Positions 17,261 through 26,884 of a DNA stretch of 64,000 nt are shown piece by piece (position 1 is the stretch's first letter; the number at the start of each line of letters is the position of its first letter). This stretch comes from Nonomuraea basaltis. Its GTDB lineage: Bacteria > Actinomycetota > Actinomycetes > Streptosporangiales > Streptosporangiaceae. The stretch lies in NCBI RefSeq assembly GCF_005893125.1, contig NZ_VCJS01000002.1, positions 62,001 to 126,000 on the forward strand, given 5' to 3'. A program made the translations under genes and the position numbers. The notes below the pieces were generated by a model, which saw only the letters and a program-made list of their open reading frames with translations, searched no databases and was not told the origin of the DNA.

Positions 17261-17707
17261 GTGCGCGCCCGAGACCTACTTGCCGACTTTCCCACGGTCG
17301 GCTTGGACTCCCCCATCATCGACGCGGCCAGGATGCTGGCCGATCAGGATCTGCCCGGCCTCATCGTCATCGAAGACGACGGCACGCCGTTCACGATCCT
17401 GCCCGGCACCGAGGTGCTCCGGCTGGCCGTGCCCACCTATTGCCAGGACGACCCCGCCCTGGCCCGGGTGGTGGACGAGGCGCACGCCGACGCCTTCCTG
17501 GGCGCGCTGAACGGCCGTACCGTGCGCGAGGCGCTGCCGCGGCAGCCGCGCGAGCTCCCGGTCACCGACCCCGACGCCACGGTGCTGGAACTGGCCGCGC
17601 TGATGGCCCGCACCCGCAGCCCGCTGGTCGCCGTACTCGGCGACGGGCGGCGATTGATCGGGGCCGTGACTCTGCAGGCGCTGCTGGACCGGGTGCTCGC
17701 GGGGTGA
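17261..17707 (+). CDS. CBS-domain protein
   Basis: The protein of about 148 residues consists of two CBS motifs: PTVGLDSPIIDAARMLADQD with the strand GLIVIED, and LPVTDPDATVLELAALMART with SPLVAVLGDGRRLIGAVTL. CBS pairs bind adenine nucleotides and regulate partner proteins. GTG 17261 has AAGGA at a good distance; GTG 17255 is the alternative. The stop codon overlaps the start of the permease gene (GTGA), so the two are translationally coupled, and the CBS unit probably gates the transporter in response to energy state (inference). Confidence 0.85.
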   Translation: MRARDLLADFPTVGLDSPIIDAARMLADQDLPGLIVIEDDGTPFTILPGTEVLRLAVPTYCQDDPALARVVDEAHADAFLGALNGRTVREALPRQPRELPVTDPDATVLELAALMARTRSPLVAVLGDGRRLIGAVTLQALLDRVLAG

Positions 17708-18993
17708 GCGCGCTCTCCTGGGTGAGCGTGGCGGTGTTCCTGGCCGCCTACGCGCTGATCGCCACCGAGAAGATCCACCGGGTCGCGGCCGCGCTGGGCG
17801 GCGCGGCGATCATGCTGCTGATCCACGCCACCAGCGCGGAGGCGGCCTTCTTCTCCGAGCACGCCGGGATCGACTGGAACGTGATCTTCCTGCTGCTCGG
17901 CATGATGATCATCGTCGGTGTCCTCAAGGAGACCGGCGTCTTCGAGTACCTGGCCATCTGGGCGGCCAAACGGGCGCGGGGCCGGCCGTTCCGGCTGATG
18001 GTGCTGCTGGTGCTCATCACCGCGATCGCCTCTGCGCTGCTGGACAACGTCACCACGGTGCTGCTCATCGCGCCGGTCACGTTCCTGGTGTGCGAGCGGC
18101 TCGCCCTCCGCGCCGCCCCCTTCCTGATCGCCGAGGCCATGGCCTCCAACATCGGCGGCGCGGCCACGCTGGTCGGCGATCCGCCGAACATCATCATCGC
18201 CAGCCGGGGTGGGCTGACCTTCAACGACTTCCTCGTGCACATGGCGCCTATGATCATCGTCCTGATGGTGGTGTTCGTCGGGTTGTGCTGGCTGCTGTTC
18301 GGCCGCACGTTCCGCTACGACCCGGAGCGCGCCGAGGCGATCATGGCGCTGGACGAGCGGGAGGCCATCGCCGACCGGCGGCTGCTGTGGCAGTCGCTGG
18401 CCGTGCTGGCGCTGGTGATGGCCGCGTTCGTGCTGCACCCGGTGCTGCACTACGAGCCGTCGATCGTGGCGCTGCTCGGGGCCGGGGTTCTGGTCGCGGT
18501 GACGAAGATCCGCACCGAGCAGGCCATCGCCGAGGTGGAGTGGCCCACGCTCGTGTTCTTCGCCGGGCTGTTCGTCATGGTCGGCGCCCTGGTCGAGACC
18601 GGCGTCATCGGCGCGCTGTCCAAGGCCGCGGTCGCGGCGACCGCCGGGCAGCCGGAGCTGACCACGATGGGGCTGCTCGGCATCTCGGCCGTGCTGTCGG
18701 CCATCGTGGACAACATCCCGTACGTCGCCACGATGAGCCCGATCGTGGAGCAGCTCGTGCAGGCGGGCGGTGGCGACGGCCCGGCGCAGGTGCTGTGGTG
18801 GTCGCTGGCCTTCGGCGCCGACCTGGGCGGCAACGCCACCGCGGTGGGCGCCGCGGCCAACGTGGTCGTGCTCGGCATCGCCGCCCGCAACGGCACCCCG
18901 ATCAGCTTCTGGCACTTCACCAAGTACGGCCTGATCGTCACGGTGGTGACCGTGGTCCTGGTCGCGCCATACCTGTGGCTGCGCTACCTCTGA
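17704..18993 (+). CDS. ArsB/NhaD-type (SLC13 superfamily) permease
   Basis: The 429-residue, roughly 11-segment membrane protein belongs to the ion transporter superfamily that includes ArsB, NhaD and the mammalian P protein. Signature segments are duplicated: LLDNVTTVLLIAPVTF and IVDNIPYVATMSPIVEQ, with NIGGAATLVGDPPNIIIAS and GADLGGNATAVGAAANVVV as the re-entrant ion-binding loops. It starts at GTG 17704, overlapping the CBS gene by 4 bases. No arsenic genes are nearby, so Na+/H+ or anion transport is more likely than arsenite export. Confidence 0.85.
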   Translation: MSALSWVSVAVFLAAYALIATEKIHRVAAALGGAAIMLLIHATSAEAAFFSEHAGIDWNVIFLLLGMMIIVGVLKETGVFEYLAIWAAKRARGRPFRLMVLLVLITAIASALLDNVTTVLLIAPVTFLVCERLALRAAPFLIAEAMASNIGGAATLVGDPPNIIIASRGGLTFNDFLVHMAPMIIVLMVVFVGLCWLLFGRTFRYDPERAEAIMALDEREAIADRRLLWQSLAVLALVMAAFVLHPVLHYEPSIVALLGAGVLVAVTKIRTEQAIAEVEWPTLVFFAGLFVMVGALVETGVIGALSKAAVAATAGQPELTTMGLLGISAVLSAIVDNIPYVATMSPIVEQLVQAGGGDGPAQVLWWSLAFGADLGGNATAVGAAANVVVLGIAARNGTPISFWHFTKYGLIVTVVTVVLVAPYLWLRYL

Positions 18994-19114
18994 CAACGGA
19001 TCCGCGCTCGGGGCGCCGAGGCCGCGCCCGTGCCCGTGTTCGTGACGCCGGCGCTCACCGCCCGGTAGCCTCCAAATGCCTGAGCGTGACCGCGCCGGCC
19101 TGAAGGAGAACGAC

Positions 19115-20239
19115 GTGTCCAACGCCACCGGACCCATCAGCCCTCCCGCCGTCCTCGGCGGCCGGCCGCTGCCGCTGGTGGGCCGTGCCCGCATGTACGT
19201 GTGCGGGATCACCCCGTACGACACCACGCATCTCGGGCACGCCCGGACATTCGTGTGGGCCGACGTGGCGGCCCGGGTGCTGCGGCACGCAGGTGTGCGG
19301 GTGGAGGTGTGCCGGAACGTCACGGACGTCGACGACGTGCTGACCAGCGCGGCGCGGCGGGCCGGCAGTCCGTACGACAGTTTCGCCGCGGTCCAGCAGT
19401 TCCACTTCGACCACGACATGGCGGCGCTGGGCGTGGCCCCGGTCACGTACGAGCCGCGGGCGCACAACCACGTCGCGCAGGTCATCGCGCTCGCCGCCGC
19501 GCTGGTCGACGCGGGGCACGCCTACGCACACGACGGCGCCGTGCACTTCCGGGGCGCGGGCGTGCCGGAGCGAGCCGGCCTCGGCAGGGACGCCGCGCTG
19601 CGCCTGCTCACCGAGTACGGCGACGACCCGGCCGCCCCCGGCAAACGCGACCCGCTCGACGTCGTCGTGTGGACGCCGTCCGGGGCGGGCGAACCGGCCT
19701 GGCCCAGCCCATGGGGCTCGGGCCGTCCCGGCTGGCACGCGGAGTGCGCCGCCATGGCCCTGACCACGCTCGGGCCGGCGCTGGACGTGCACGTGGGCGG
19801 CACCGATCTGCGCTTTCCGCATCACGCCTACGAGTCGGCGATGGCCGAGGCCGTGACCGGTGTACGGCCGTTCGCGCGGGCGTGGCTGCATGTCGGGATG
19901 GTGCGCGTGGACGGCGCCAAGATGGCCAAGTCGGCGGGCAACCTGGTCTTCACCGCCGACCTGCTGCGCCGCTACCCCGCGGCGGCGCTGCGGCTGATGC
20001 TGCTCGATCATCCGTGGGCCGACGACTGGGCCTACACGCCGGACGCCTGCGACGTGGCCGCCGCCCGGCTGGAGCGCCTGAACACGGCCGCCGGCGCCCC
20101 GGGGACCTCGGTGGCCGCACGCGACGCCGCCGTGCGCGCGTTGCTGGACGACCTGGACGTACCTGCCGCCCTGCGCATCGCCGAGACGGAAGGCGGCCTC
20201 ACCGCCCGCACGATCCTCGCCGTCCTGGCCCTCACCTGA
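19115..20239 (+). CDS. MshC / cysteinyl-tRNA synthetase family ligase paralogue
   Basis: The 374-residue class I synthetase-like protein carries CGITPYDTTHLGHA (HIGH motif), the zinc-site region GWHAECAAMAL, a GGTDLRFPHH segment and KMAKSAGN (KMSKS variant). It lacks the long anticodon-binding tail of full CysRS. These features and the segment LLDHPWADDWAYTPD resemble MshC, which joins cysteine to glucosaminyl-inositol in mycothiol synthesis. The mshC neighbours known from other actinobacteria are not here, so this may be a second, specialised cysteine-activating ligase. GTG 19115 follows AAGGAG. It stands alone between a permease and a stress gene. Confidence 0.75.
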   Translation: MSNATGPISPPAVLGGRPLPLVGRARMYVCGITPYDTTHLGHARTFVWADVAARVLRHAGVRVEVCRNVTDVDDVLTSAARRAGSPYDSFAAVQQFHFDHDMAALGVAPVTYEPRAHNHVAQVIALAAALVDAGHAYAHDGAVHFRGAGVPERAGLGRDAALRLLTEYGDDPAAPGKRDPLDVVVWTPSGAGEPAWPSPWGSGRPGWHAECAAMALTTLGPALDVHVGGTDLRFPHHAYESAMAEAVTGVRPFARAWLHVGMVRVDGAKMAKSAGNLVFTADLLRRYPAAALRLMLLDHPWADDWAYTPDACDVAAARLERLNTAAGAPGTSVAARDAAVRALLDDLDVPAALRIAETEGGLTARTILAVLALT

Positions 20240-20282
20240 CGGCAGCCGACCCAGGAAACAGCGCCACGGCGACGCCGTAGAG

Positions 20283-20310
20283 CGCGCGGGTGCTGGAGTT
20301 CCTCCGCGCG
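20283..20310. terminator. Possible bidirectional hairpin between convergent genes
   Basis: CGCGCGG (20283-20289) and CCGCGCG (20304-20310) can pair with a 14-base loop between the ligase gene and the convergent universal stress gene. The loop is long and there is no T-run, so confidence is low. Confidence 0.3.
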
Positions 20311-20318
20311 AGCCTCGC

Positions 20319-21158
20319 TCACACCCCTGAGCCGCGGGGCCGTACCACCGCGATCGGGCAGGTCAGGTGGTGCAGCACCGCGTGGCTGACCGAGCCGAGC
20401 ACCGCGGAGGCGAAGCCGCCCAGCCCGCGCGAGCCCAGCACCACCAGGTCGGCCGTCTCGCCCGCCTTGATCAGGACGCTCACCGGATGCCCCCGTGCCT
20501 GGTCGTCGGTGATCCGGACGTCGGGATACTTCGCCCGCCACGGCGCCACCCGCTCAGCCGCCGCCCGGGCCTGCTGCTCGTAGGCCTCATCCAGCAGGAC
20601 GTAGTAAGCGGGCGCGTACGGCGAGTACACCGGGACCTGCCAGGCGTAGACGACGTGCAGCGGGACGCGGCGGGCCCGGGCCTGGTCGACGGCGTACTGG
20701 ATGGCCGCGTCGGAGTGTCCGGAGCCGTCGTCGCCGACGACCACCAGCCCGTGCTGCACCACGGAGGGCCGGCGGACGATCACGACCGGCCCGGTGGCGT
20801 GCCCGGCGACGCCCAGGCCGACCGAGCCGAGGATCATCCCGGCGAACCCGCCGAGTCCCCGGCTGCCCAGCACCACGCTGTCCGCGGACGCCGACTCGCC
20901 GATCAGGGTGTCGATCACGTTCCCGGGCAGCAGCTCCGTGGTCACCTCGACGTCGCGCGTCAGGGCACGTGCCCGGTCGCCGGCCGCGGCCAGCTTCCCG
21001 GCGCAGGAATCGGTCCCGTTCGCGGCGTAGGGCCACTGCTGGCAGACGTGTACGATCCGCAGGCTCAGCCCTCTGCGCTGCGCGTCGGCGGCGGCCCACT
21101 CCACGGCTGCGGTCGCCGGCGCGGATCCGTCCACGCCGACCATGATGTGCCTGGTCAT
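20319..21158 (-). CDS. Universal stress protein with two UspA domains
   Basis: This 279-residue tandem UspA protein has two ATP-binding folds. Each has a start strand with Asp (IMVGVDGSAPATAAVEWA; VVVGDDGSGHSDAAIQYA) and the ATP-phosphate loop VVLGSRGLGGFAGMILGSV or VVLGSRGLGGFASAVLGSV. These G-2x-G-9x-G-S/T loops mark the ATP-binding subfamily induced by hypoxia or stress in actinobacteria. ATG 21158 has AGGAGGTG upstream. No DosR-type box was recognised before it. Confidence 0.93.
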   Translation of the reverse strand: MTRHIMVGVDGSAPATAAVEWAAADAQRRGLSLRIVHVCQQWPYAANGTDSCAGKLAAAGDRARALTRDVEVTTELLPGNVIDTLIGESASADSVVLGSRGLGGFAGMILGSVGLGVAGHATGPVVIVRRPSVVQHGLVVVGDDGSGHSDAAIQYAVDQARARRVPLHVVYAWQVPVYSPYAPAYYVLLDEAYEQQARAAAERVAPWRAKYPDVRITDDQARGHPVSVLIKAGETADLVVLGSRGLGGFASAVLGSVSHAVLHHLTCPIAVVRPRGSGV

Positions 21159-21229
21159 CACGCACCTCCTCCGCTCTCACCTCCAGTTTCGCGCGGTGGC
21201 GACCCGGCCGCTCCCAGATCGGCGGGCGG

Positions 21230-22132
21230 TCATGTCCTTCCCGGGGTGCGGGCGCCCGTCCGGAAGACCTTGCGGCACAGGACCCCGGCGATCACGGCCG
21301 TGACTGCGATCGGCACGCCGAGGACCCAAGGGGTGTGGAACAGCGCGGCTGGCGCCTGCTGGAGGATCACGAAGGCGCCCATGACGAGGACGAACCAGCC
21401 GAACGCCCTGCGCAGGCGGTCGGCGTCCAGGCGACCGGCGAGAACGCCCCCGACGAGCCCGCCGGCGACGGCCGCCCCGGTCACCGGCAGCGCCAGCGAC
21501 CAGTCGACGGGCACGCTGTGCAGGTACCCGGCCAGCCCGGCCACCGACTTCATCGCGATGACGAGCAGCGAGGTGCCCACCGCCACGCCCATGGGCAGCC
21601 CGCCGAGCAGCACCAGCGCGGGCACCACCAGGAACCCTCCCCCGGCCCCGACGAGCCCCGTCACCAGGCCGACCACGGCGCCTTCGGCGATCACGTGCAC
21701 GATGGGCAGGTCCCGCCGGGGTGGCGCGACAGCCGGGGCGCGGCGGTCGCGGATCATGGCGATGGCGGTGGCCAGCATCATCGCCGCGAAGGCCGCCATC
21801 AGCAGCGCCTCGGGCAGGTGCGGGCCGATCAGCCCGCCGCCGTACGCGCCCGCCATGCCCGCCGCGCCGAAGACCAGCCCGGTCCGCCAGCGGATCCGCC
21901 CGGCCCTGGCGTGCCCGATGGCGGTGACGCCGCTGGTGACGGCCACGATGAACAGCGACATGGCGATGGCCGTCTTGGCCGGGACCCCGGCGAGGTAGAC
22001 CAGCACCGGCACGGCCAGGATCGACCCCCCGCCGCCGAACAGGCCGAGCGCGATGCCGATCAGGACGGCGGCGGCAAGGGTCAGGGCGATCAAGCATACC
22101 CCCTGGGGTATAGGCAGGTCATGGGTCGGCAC
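21230..22132 (-). CDS. TauE/SafE (TSUP) family membrane exporter
   Basis: This membrane protein of up to 300 residues has 7-8 segments and two related halves (GIALGLFGGGGSILAVPVLV and VGLVTGLVGAGGGFLVVPAL), the TSUP signature, and probably exports sulfite or thiosulfate-like anions. The gene follows the rhodanese gene by 21 bases on the same strand. Its start is open: GTG 22132 lacks a ribosome site and would place the CstR-type operator (22096-22111) inside the coding region, whereas TTG 22093, just after the operator, has AGGGGG close by. I think 22093 is at least as likely. Confidence 0.85.
   Translation of the reverse strand: MPTHDLPIPQGVCLIALTLAAAVLIGIALGLFGGGGSILAVPVLVYLAGVPAKTAIAMSLFIVAVTSGVTAIGHARAGRIRWRTGLVFGAAGMAGAYGGGLIGPHLPEALLMAAFAAMMLATAIAMIRDRRAPAVAPPRRDLPIVHVIAEGAVVGLVTGLVGAGGGFLVVPALVLLGGLPMGVAVGTSLLVIAMKSVAGLAGYLHSVPVDWSLALPVTGAAVAGGLVGGVLAGRLDADRLRRAFGWFVLVMGAFVILQQAPAALFHTPWVLGVPIAVTAVIAGVLCRKVFRTGARTPGRT
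22096..22111. promoter_or_regulatory. CsoR/CstR-type operator (site A, TSUP gene)
   Basis: ATACCCCCTGGGGTAT is a palindrome of ATACCCC and GGGGTAT around a 2-base centre, the form known for CsoR/CstR repressors. Near-identical sites lie at 24239-24254 and 24578-24593. It sits at the 5' end of the TSUP gene. Confidence 0.8.
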
Positions 22133-22153
22133 GTAGTACGGACGAGTGGCCGG

Positions 22154-22753
22154 TCAGGCGCCGCGCTGCCGGACGACGGCATCCGCGCTCGACCGCCCGC
22201 CGCGTAGCCGTGCGATGGCGGCTTCGACGTCCGCCCCGCCGACCCTGTTGTAGGGCAGCTTGGACAGCAGCAGCCCCATGGTGCAGGTGTTGGTGAGGGC
22301 GGCGACGGTCAGCCCACCGCCGATGAACGCCGCCACGAGCGCGGCCGCGGGCACCCAGAAGCCGGCCACGGCAGCGGTGAACACGATGCTCCCGGCGACG
22401 AGGCGGACCTGCCGCTCCAGCGCCCACCGCGGGCGGCCCCGGTTGACGGGACCTCCGGCCGCGATCCAGGCGTTCATGCCGCCGTCCAGGACCGCGACGT
22501 CCGCGAGCCCGGCCCCGGCCAGAGCCGTCCTGGCACGCTCGGCGCGGTTGCCGGACTGGCAGATGAGCAGCATGCGCCCGCCCGCGCTGGTGACGATGCG
22601 CCGCAGGTGCGCGTCCACCTGGTCCAGCGGCAGGTTGACGGCCCCGTCGATGTGCGCGGACTCGAACTCTGCCGGGGTGCGGACGTCCACGACCAGGACG
22701 TAGGGGTCGGCCGCGATCAGGGATCGGGCGGAGGTGGGGTCGATGTGGGACAA
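22154..22753 (-). CDS. Rhodanese with C-terminal DUF2892 membrane domain (YgaP-like)
   Basis: The 199-residue protein has an N-terminal rhodanese domain (VVDVRTPAEFESAHIDGAVN, active-site loop CQSGNRAER) and a C-terminal pair of membrane helices of the DUF2892 type (GSIVFTAAVAGFWVPAA with a conserved LTNTCTMG segment). YgaP-like enzymes carry sulfane sulfur at the membrane. It lies between the persulfide dioxygenase and the TSUP exporter on one strand, which fits sulfur transfer followed by export of the oxidised product. Probably regulated by the CstR-like repressor. Confidence 0.88.
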   Translation of the reverse strand: MSHIDPTSARSLIAADPYVLVVDVRTPAEFESAHIDGAVNLPLDQVDAHLRRIVTSAGGRMLLICQSGNRAERARTALAGAGLADVAVLDGGMNAWIAAGGPVNRGRPRWALERQVRLVAGSIVFTAAVAGFWVPAAALVAAFIGGGLTVAALTNTCTMGLLLSKLPYNRVGGADVEAAIARLRGGRSSADAVVRQRGA

Positions 22754-22843
22754 GGGTGTCGCTCCGTTTCAGAGTGCTGCTCGGTTCGTGGGGCCGTTCG
22801 GCTCGAGGGAGCCGCCCGGTTCAAAGCGGCCGGTCGTTTTGGG

Positions 22844-22913
22844 GCAGGCGGCCTGGTTCGTACGCAGGGCCGCCGGTCTTTTTCGGTCAGGCGGCTTGGT
22901 TCGTACGCAGGGC
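22844..22913 (-). repeat. 26-27-bp direct repeat covering and following the stop of the MBL-rhodanese gene
   Basis: The 3' end of the dioxygenase gene (22887-22913, coding for EALRTNQAA and stop) is repeated with one internal mismatch at 22844-22870, 43 bases further downstream in the direction of that gene. The duplicate lies in the 133-base gap before the rhodanese gene. The copy reads through the former stop. Confidence 0.75.
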
Positions 22914-24221
22914 TTCGACGACGTCGGGGATCCCCGCGCCGGTGAGCGCGACGGGCCGGTATCCCTGGCGGGCCAGCTCGCTCGCGGCGATGGCCGCCCG
23001 GCGTCCGGAGCCGCAGGCGACGAGCACGGGCCGCGACCGGTCCAGCTCGGCGGGAACGCCCTCGGTGAACAGGTCGGGCAGGAAGCGCTCCACCGCGCCC
23101 TCGAAGCGGACGTCCTCCCGCTCGTTCGGCATGCGCACGTCCAGGAGCTGGGCGCCGGGCTGCGCGAGCAGGGTCGCGAAGGCCGGCAGCTCCGCCAGCG
23201 AGTACGCCTGCCCGGCGGCCTCGCCCAGGTCGCGGACGACCCCCTGGACGGTGTCGATGCCGATCCGCGCGAGCTGGGTGACGGCCTCGGCGACGTCCTG
23301 GCCCGGCTCGGCGACCAGCGTGATCGGCTCTTGGTACGGCAGCAGCCAGCCCGCCCAGCTGCCGAAGTCGTCGCTCAGCTCGATCCCGAGCGAGCCGGGC
23401 AGCATGCCACCGGCCTGCGCCTGCCGGGGCCGGATGTCGACGACGTGCGTGCCGTCCGGCGCCCGGTCGAGCTCGGGGACCCGTACGGACGGCATGGGCG
23501 GCACGCCGGCGGTGTTGGCCGGCCCCATGTGCCGGTAGAAGGCCGGGATCGGCATCGGCGCGGCCAGCAGCCGGTCGGCGAACTCCTCCACCTCCTCGAT
23601 GGCCAGCAGCGGATTGTCCTCCGCCTCCGCCCCGATGCTGGAGGTGAACCGGCCCGCACCGGTCGCCGTGCAGAACGACCCTTCGCCGTGCGTCGGGAAC
23701 AGCCCGGCCTCGGGCGGCAGCGCCGCCAGCCGGCGCAGCGAGCCGTGCTGGAGGCGGGCCAGTGAGCGGGCGCGTCCGGGGCCGAGCAGGTCGGGCCGCC
23801 CGGCGGAGGCCACCAGCAGGCTGCCGCCCGAGAACACCGCCACCGGCTCCCCGTCGACGAGCACCAGGTAGCTGGTGTGCTCGGGCGTGTGCCCCGGCGT
23901 GTGAACCGGGCGGATCGTCAGCCCGCCGCCGCCCTCGATGTCCTCCAGGTGGAAGGCCGCCGTGTGCCGGTAGGCCGCCGCCGCGGCGGCCGGCAGCACC
24001 AGCTCGGCCCCGGTGCGCCGCGCGGCCTGCTGACCGCCCGAGACGTAGTCGTTGTGCAGGTGCGTCTCCAGCACGAACCGCAGCTCCACGTCCCGCTCGG
24101 CCGCCGCCCGCAGGAAGCGGTCGATGTCGCGCTGCGGGTCGACCAGGATCCCCTTGCCGTCGTGCGACAGCAGGTACGTCTGGTCGCCGAGGCCAGGGGT
24201 CCGGAACGTCGTGACATCCAT
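22887..24221 (-). CDS. MBL-fold persulfide dioxygenase fused to two rhodanese domains
   Basis: The 444-residue protein begins with a metallo-beta-lactamase domain of the ETHE1/CstB type: metal ligands in ETHLHNDYVSGG, HTPGHTPEHTSYL and PTHGEGSFC. Two rhodanese domains follow; the first lacks a catalytic Cys (LVAEPGQD at that position), the second has the active loop VACGSGRRAA. Such fusions oxidise low-molecular-weight persulfides and release sulfite or thiosulfate. ATG 24221 has GAGGATGG upstream, with a CstR-type operator 17 bases further up. Induction by reactive sulfur is inferred from the operator. Confidence 0.9.
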   Translation of the reverse strand: MDVTTFRTPGLGDQTYLLSHDGKGILVDPQRDIDRFLRAAAERDVELRFVLETHLHNDYVSGGQQAARRTGAELVLPAAAAAAYRHTAAFHLEDIEGGGGLTIRPVHTPGHTPEHTSYLVLVDGEPVAVFSGGSLLVASAGRPDLLGPGRARSLARLQHGSLRRLAALPPEAGLFPTHGEGSFCTATGAGRFTSSIGAEAEDNPLLAIEEVEEFADRLLAAPMPIPAFYRHMGPANTAGVPPMPSVRVPELDRAPDGTHVVDIRPRQAQAGGMLPGSLGIELSDDFGSWAGWLLPYQEPITLVAEPGQDVAEAVTQLARIGIDTVQGVVRDLGEAAGQAYSLAELPAFATLLAQPGAQLLDVRMPNEREDVRFEGAVERFLPDLFTEGVPAELDRSRPVLVACGSGRRAAIAASELARQGYRPVALTGAGIPDVVEALRTNQAA

Positions 24222-24238
24222 GTGCGTCCATCCTCTCC

Positions 24239-24254
24239 ATACCCCAGGGGGTAT
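24239..24254. promoter_or_regulatory. CsoR/CstR-type operator (site B, persulfide dioxygenase gene)
   Basis: ATACCCCAGGGGGTAT is the reverse complement of site A and matches the ATACCCC-N2-GGGGTAT consensus perfectly. It lies 17 bases upstream of the dioxygenase ATG, over the expected promoter. Confidence 0.85.
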
Positions 24255-24265
24255 CCAAAAGACAT

Positions 24266-24287
24266 AAAAGGGGCCCGCATGAGCCCC
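24266..24287 (-). terminator. Rho-independent terminator after the CsoR/CstR gene
   Basis: Read on the minus strand, GGGGC (24287-24283) and GCCCC (24274-24270) pair around an 8-base loop and are followed directly by TTTT. It lies 11 bases after the stop of the repressor gene and separates it from the dioxygenase promoter. Confidence 0.6.
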
Positions 24288-24297
24288 GGGAGGCCGC

Positions 24298-25702
<1,405 letters not shown>

Positions 25703-25705
25703 TCT

Positions 25706-25765
25706 TTAACGGGTCAATATTTCCGTTAAGAGCATAGCGCACTAACGGGATAACTGTTCCATTAG
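25706..25765. promoter_or_regulatory. Twin operators upstream of an aldo/keto reductase
   Basis: Site 1 is TTAACGG (25706-25712), N10, CCGTTAA (25723-25729), a perfect 7-bp inverted repeat. Site 2 is CTAACGG (25742-25748), N10, CCATTAG (25759-25765), with one mismatch between arms. Centres are 36 bp apart. Site 1 begins 4 bases before the ATG. The region is AT-rich compared with its surroundings. Confidence 0.65.
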
Positions 25766-25862
25766 ATGTTCGTGGACCGGCCGCGGCCGACCCGGCAGGA
25801 TGAGCCGGCGATCGGGCCGCCCTGGGCCTGTAAGGCGACGCAGGACGGGTAAGGAGCACGAG

Positions 25863-26807
25863 GTGACCAAGACGCGGGACGAAGTGCTTCAGCGGCTCGT
25901 ACGCGAGGGCGTGCTCTCCGCCGAGCAGGCCATGGCCGTGCGGGACGCGCTCGACGAGGCGGCGCCGCGGCCCGCGCGGGCGCGGTGGGCGGAGGTGGCC
26001 GGGTACGTCGGCGGCGGCCTGCTGCTGGCCGGGGCGCTCTCCCTGGTGGGCACGTCGTGGGAGGACCTGACGCACACCGCGCGGATCGTCATTCTGCTGG
26101 CCACCACCGCGGCGCTGCTCGCCGCCGGGATCGCGCTGGCCGGCACCCGGCCGCGGGAGCAGACGGCCACCGTACGGGGCCGCTCCGGCTCGGTGGCGCT
26201 GGCGCTCGCCTCGGGCACGGCCGCGCTGGCCGCAGGAGAGATCGCCGGCGCTCACGAGTCGATGATCGCGGCGGTGGCGGGCCTGGTGGTGGCCGTGGGC
26301 GGATATGCCGTGCTGCCCGCCGTGCCCGGGGCGCTCGCGTGCGCGGGGTTCGCCGCGCTCGCCGCCGGGGCGGTCGCCGGCGAGATCACGGACGGCTCCG
26401 CCCTGGGGGTCGGAGTGTCGCTCGTCGCCACGGGCGTGCTGTGGACCGCGCTGGTGCTGGCCGGCGTGATCGGGCAGCGGCGGCTGGGGCTGGGGCTCGG
26501 CGCGGCCATCGCCCTGCTCGGAGGCCAGTGGGGGCTCGGCGATGCGGACGGGACCGCCTGGGCGTACGGGCTGACGTTCGCCGTGGCCGTGGGCTGTCTG
26601 GTGCTGTACCGGTGGGAACGGGCGTGGGTGCTGCTCGTGGCCGGCGTGGCCGGGTTCACGCTGTCCATGCCGGAGGCGATCTGGGACTGGACCGACGGCG
26701 CGGTCGGCGGCTCGCTCGTCCTTATGATCGCGGGCGCCGTCCTCGTCGCCTCCTCCGTGCTCGGCATCCGGCTGCACCGCGCGTCACGCTCGGGGACGGA
26801 TGGCTGA
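25863..26807 (+). CDS. DUF2157-like multispan membrane protein
   Basis: The 314-residue protein has a soluble start (TKTRDEVLQRLVREGVLSAEQAMAVRDAL), which looks like the short helical head of DUF2157 proteins, followed by about 10 hydrophobic segments rich in Gly and Ala. No catalytic motif is visible; the function of this family is unknown. GTG 25863 with AAGGAG six bases upstream decides the start. It is convergent with the next aldo/keto reductase gene. Confidence 0.75.
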   Translation: MTKTRDEVLQRLVREGVLSAEQAMAVRDALDEAAPRPARARWAEVAGYVGGGLLLAGALSLVGTSWEDLTHTARIVILLATTAALLAAGIALAGTRPREQTATVRGRSGSVALALASGTAALAAGEIAGAHESMIAAVAGLVVAVGGYAVLPAVPGALACAGFAALAAGAVAGEITDGSALGVGVSLVATGVLWTALVLAGVIGQRRLGLGLGAAIALLGGQWGLGDADGTAWAYGLTFAVAVGCLVLYRWERAWVLLVAGVAGFTLSMPEAIWDWTDGAVGGSLVLMIAGAVLVASSVLGIRLHRASRSGTDG

Positions 26808-26884
26808 GCGGGAGGTCGCCTGCTCCCCCGGTCGTCCATCGGGCAGTCCGGCGACGTGGAGTCGCGGAGGCTCGCAGGGGCGGA

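Noticed and set aside
17437..19485. A 682-codon minus-strand frame
   Set aside because: Antisense to the CBS, permease and ligase genes; no recognisable domains.
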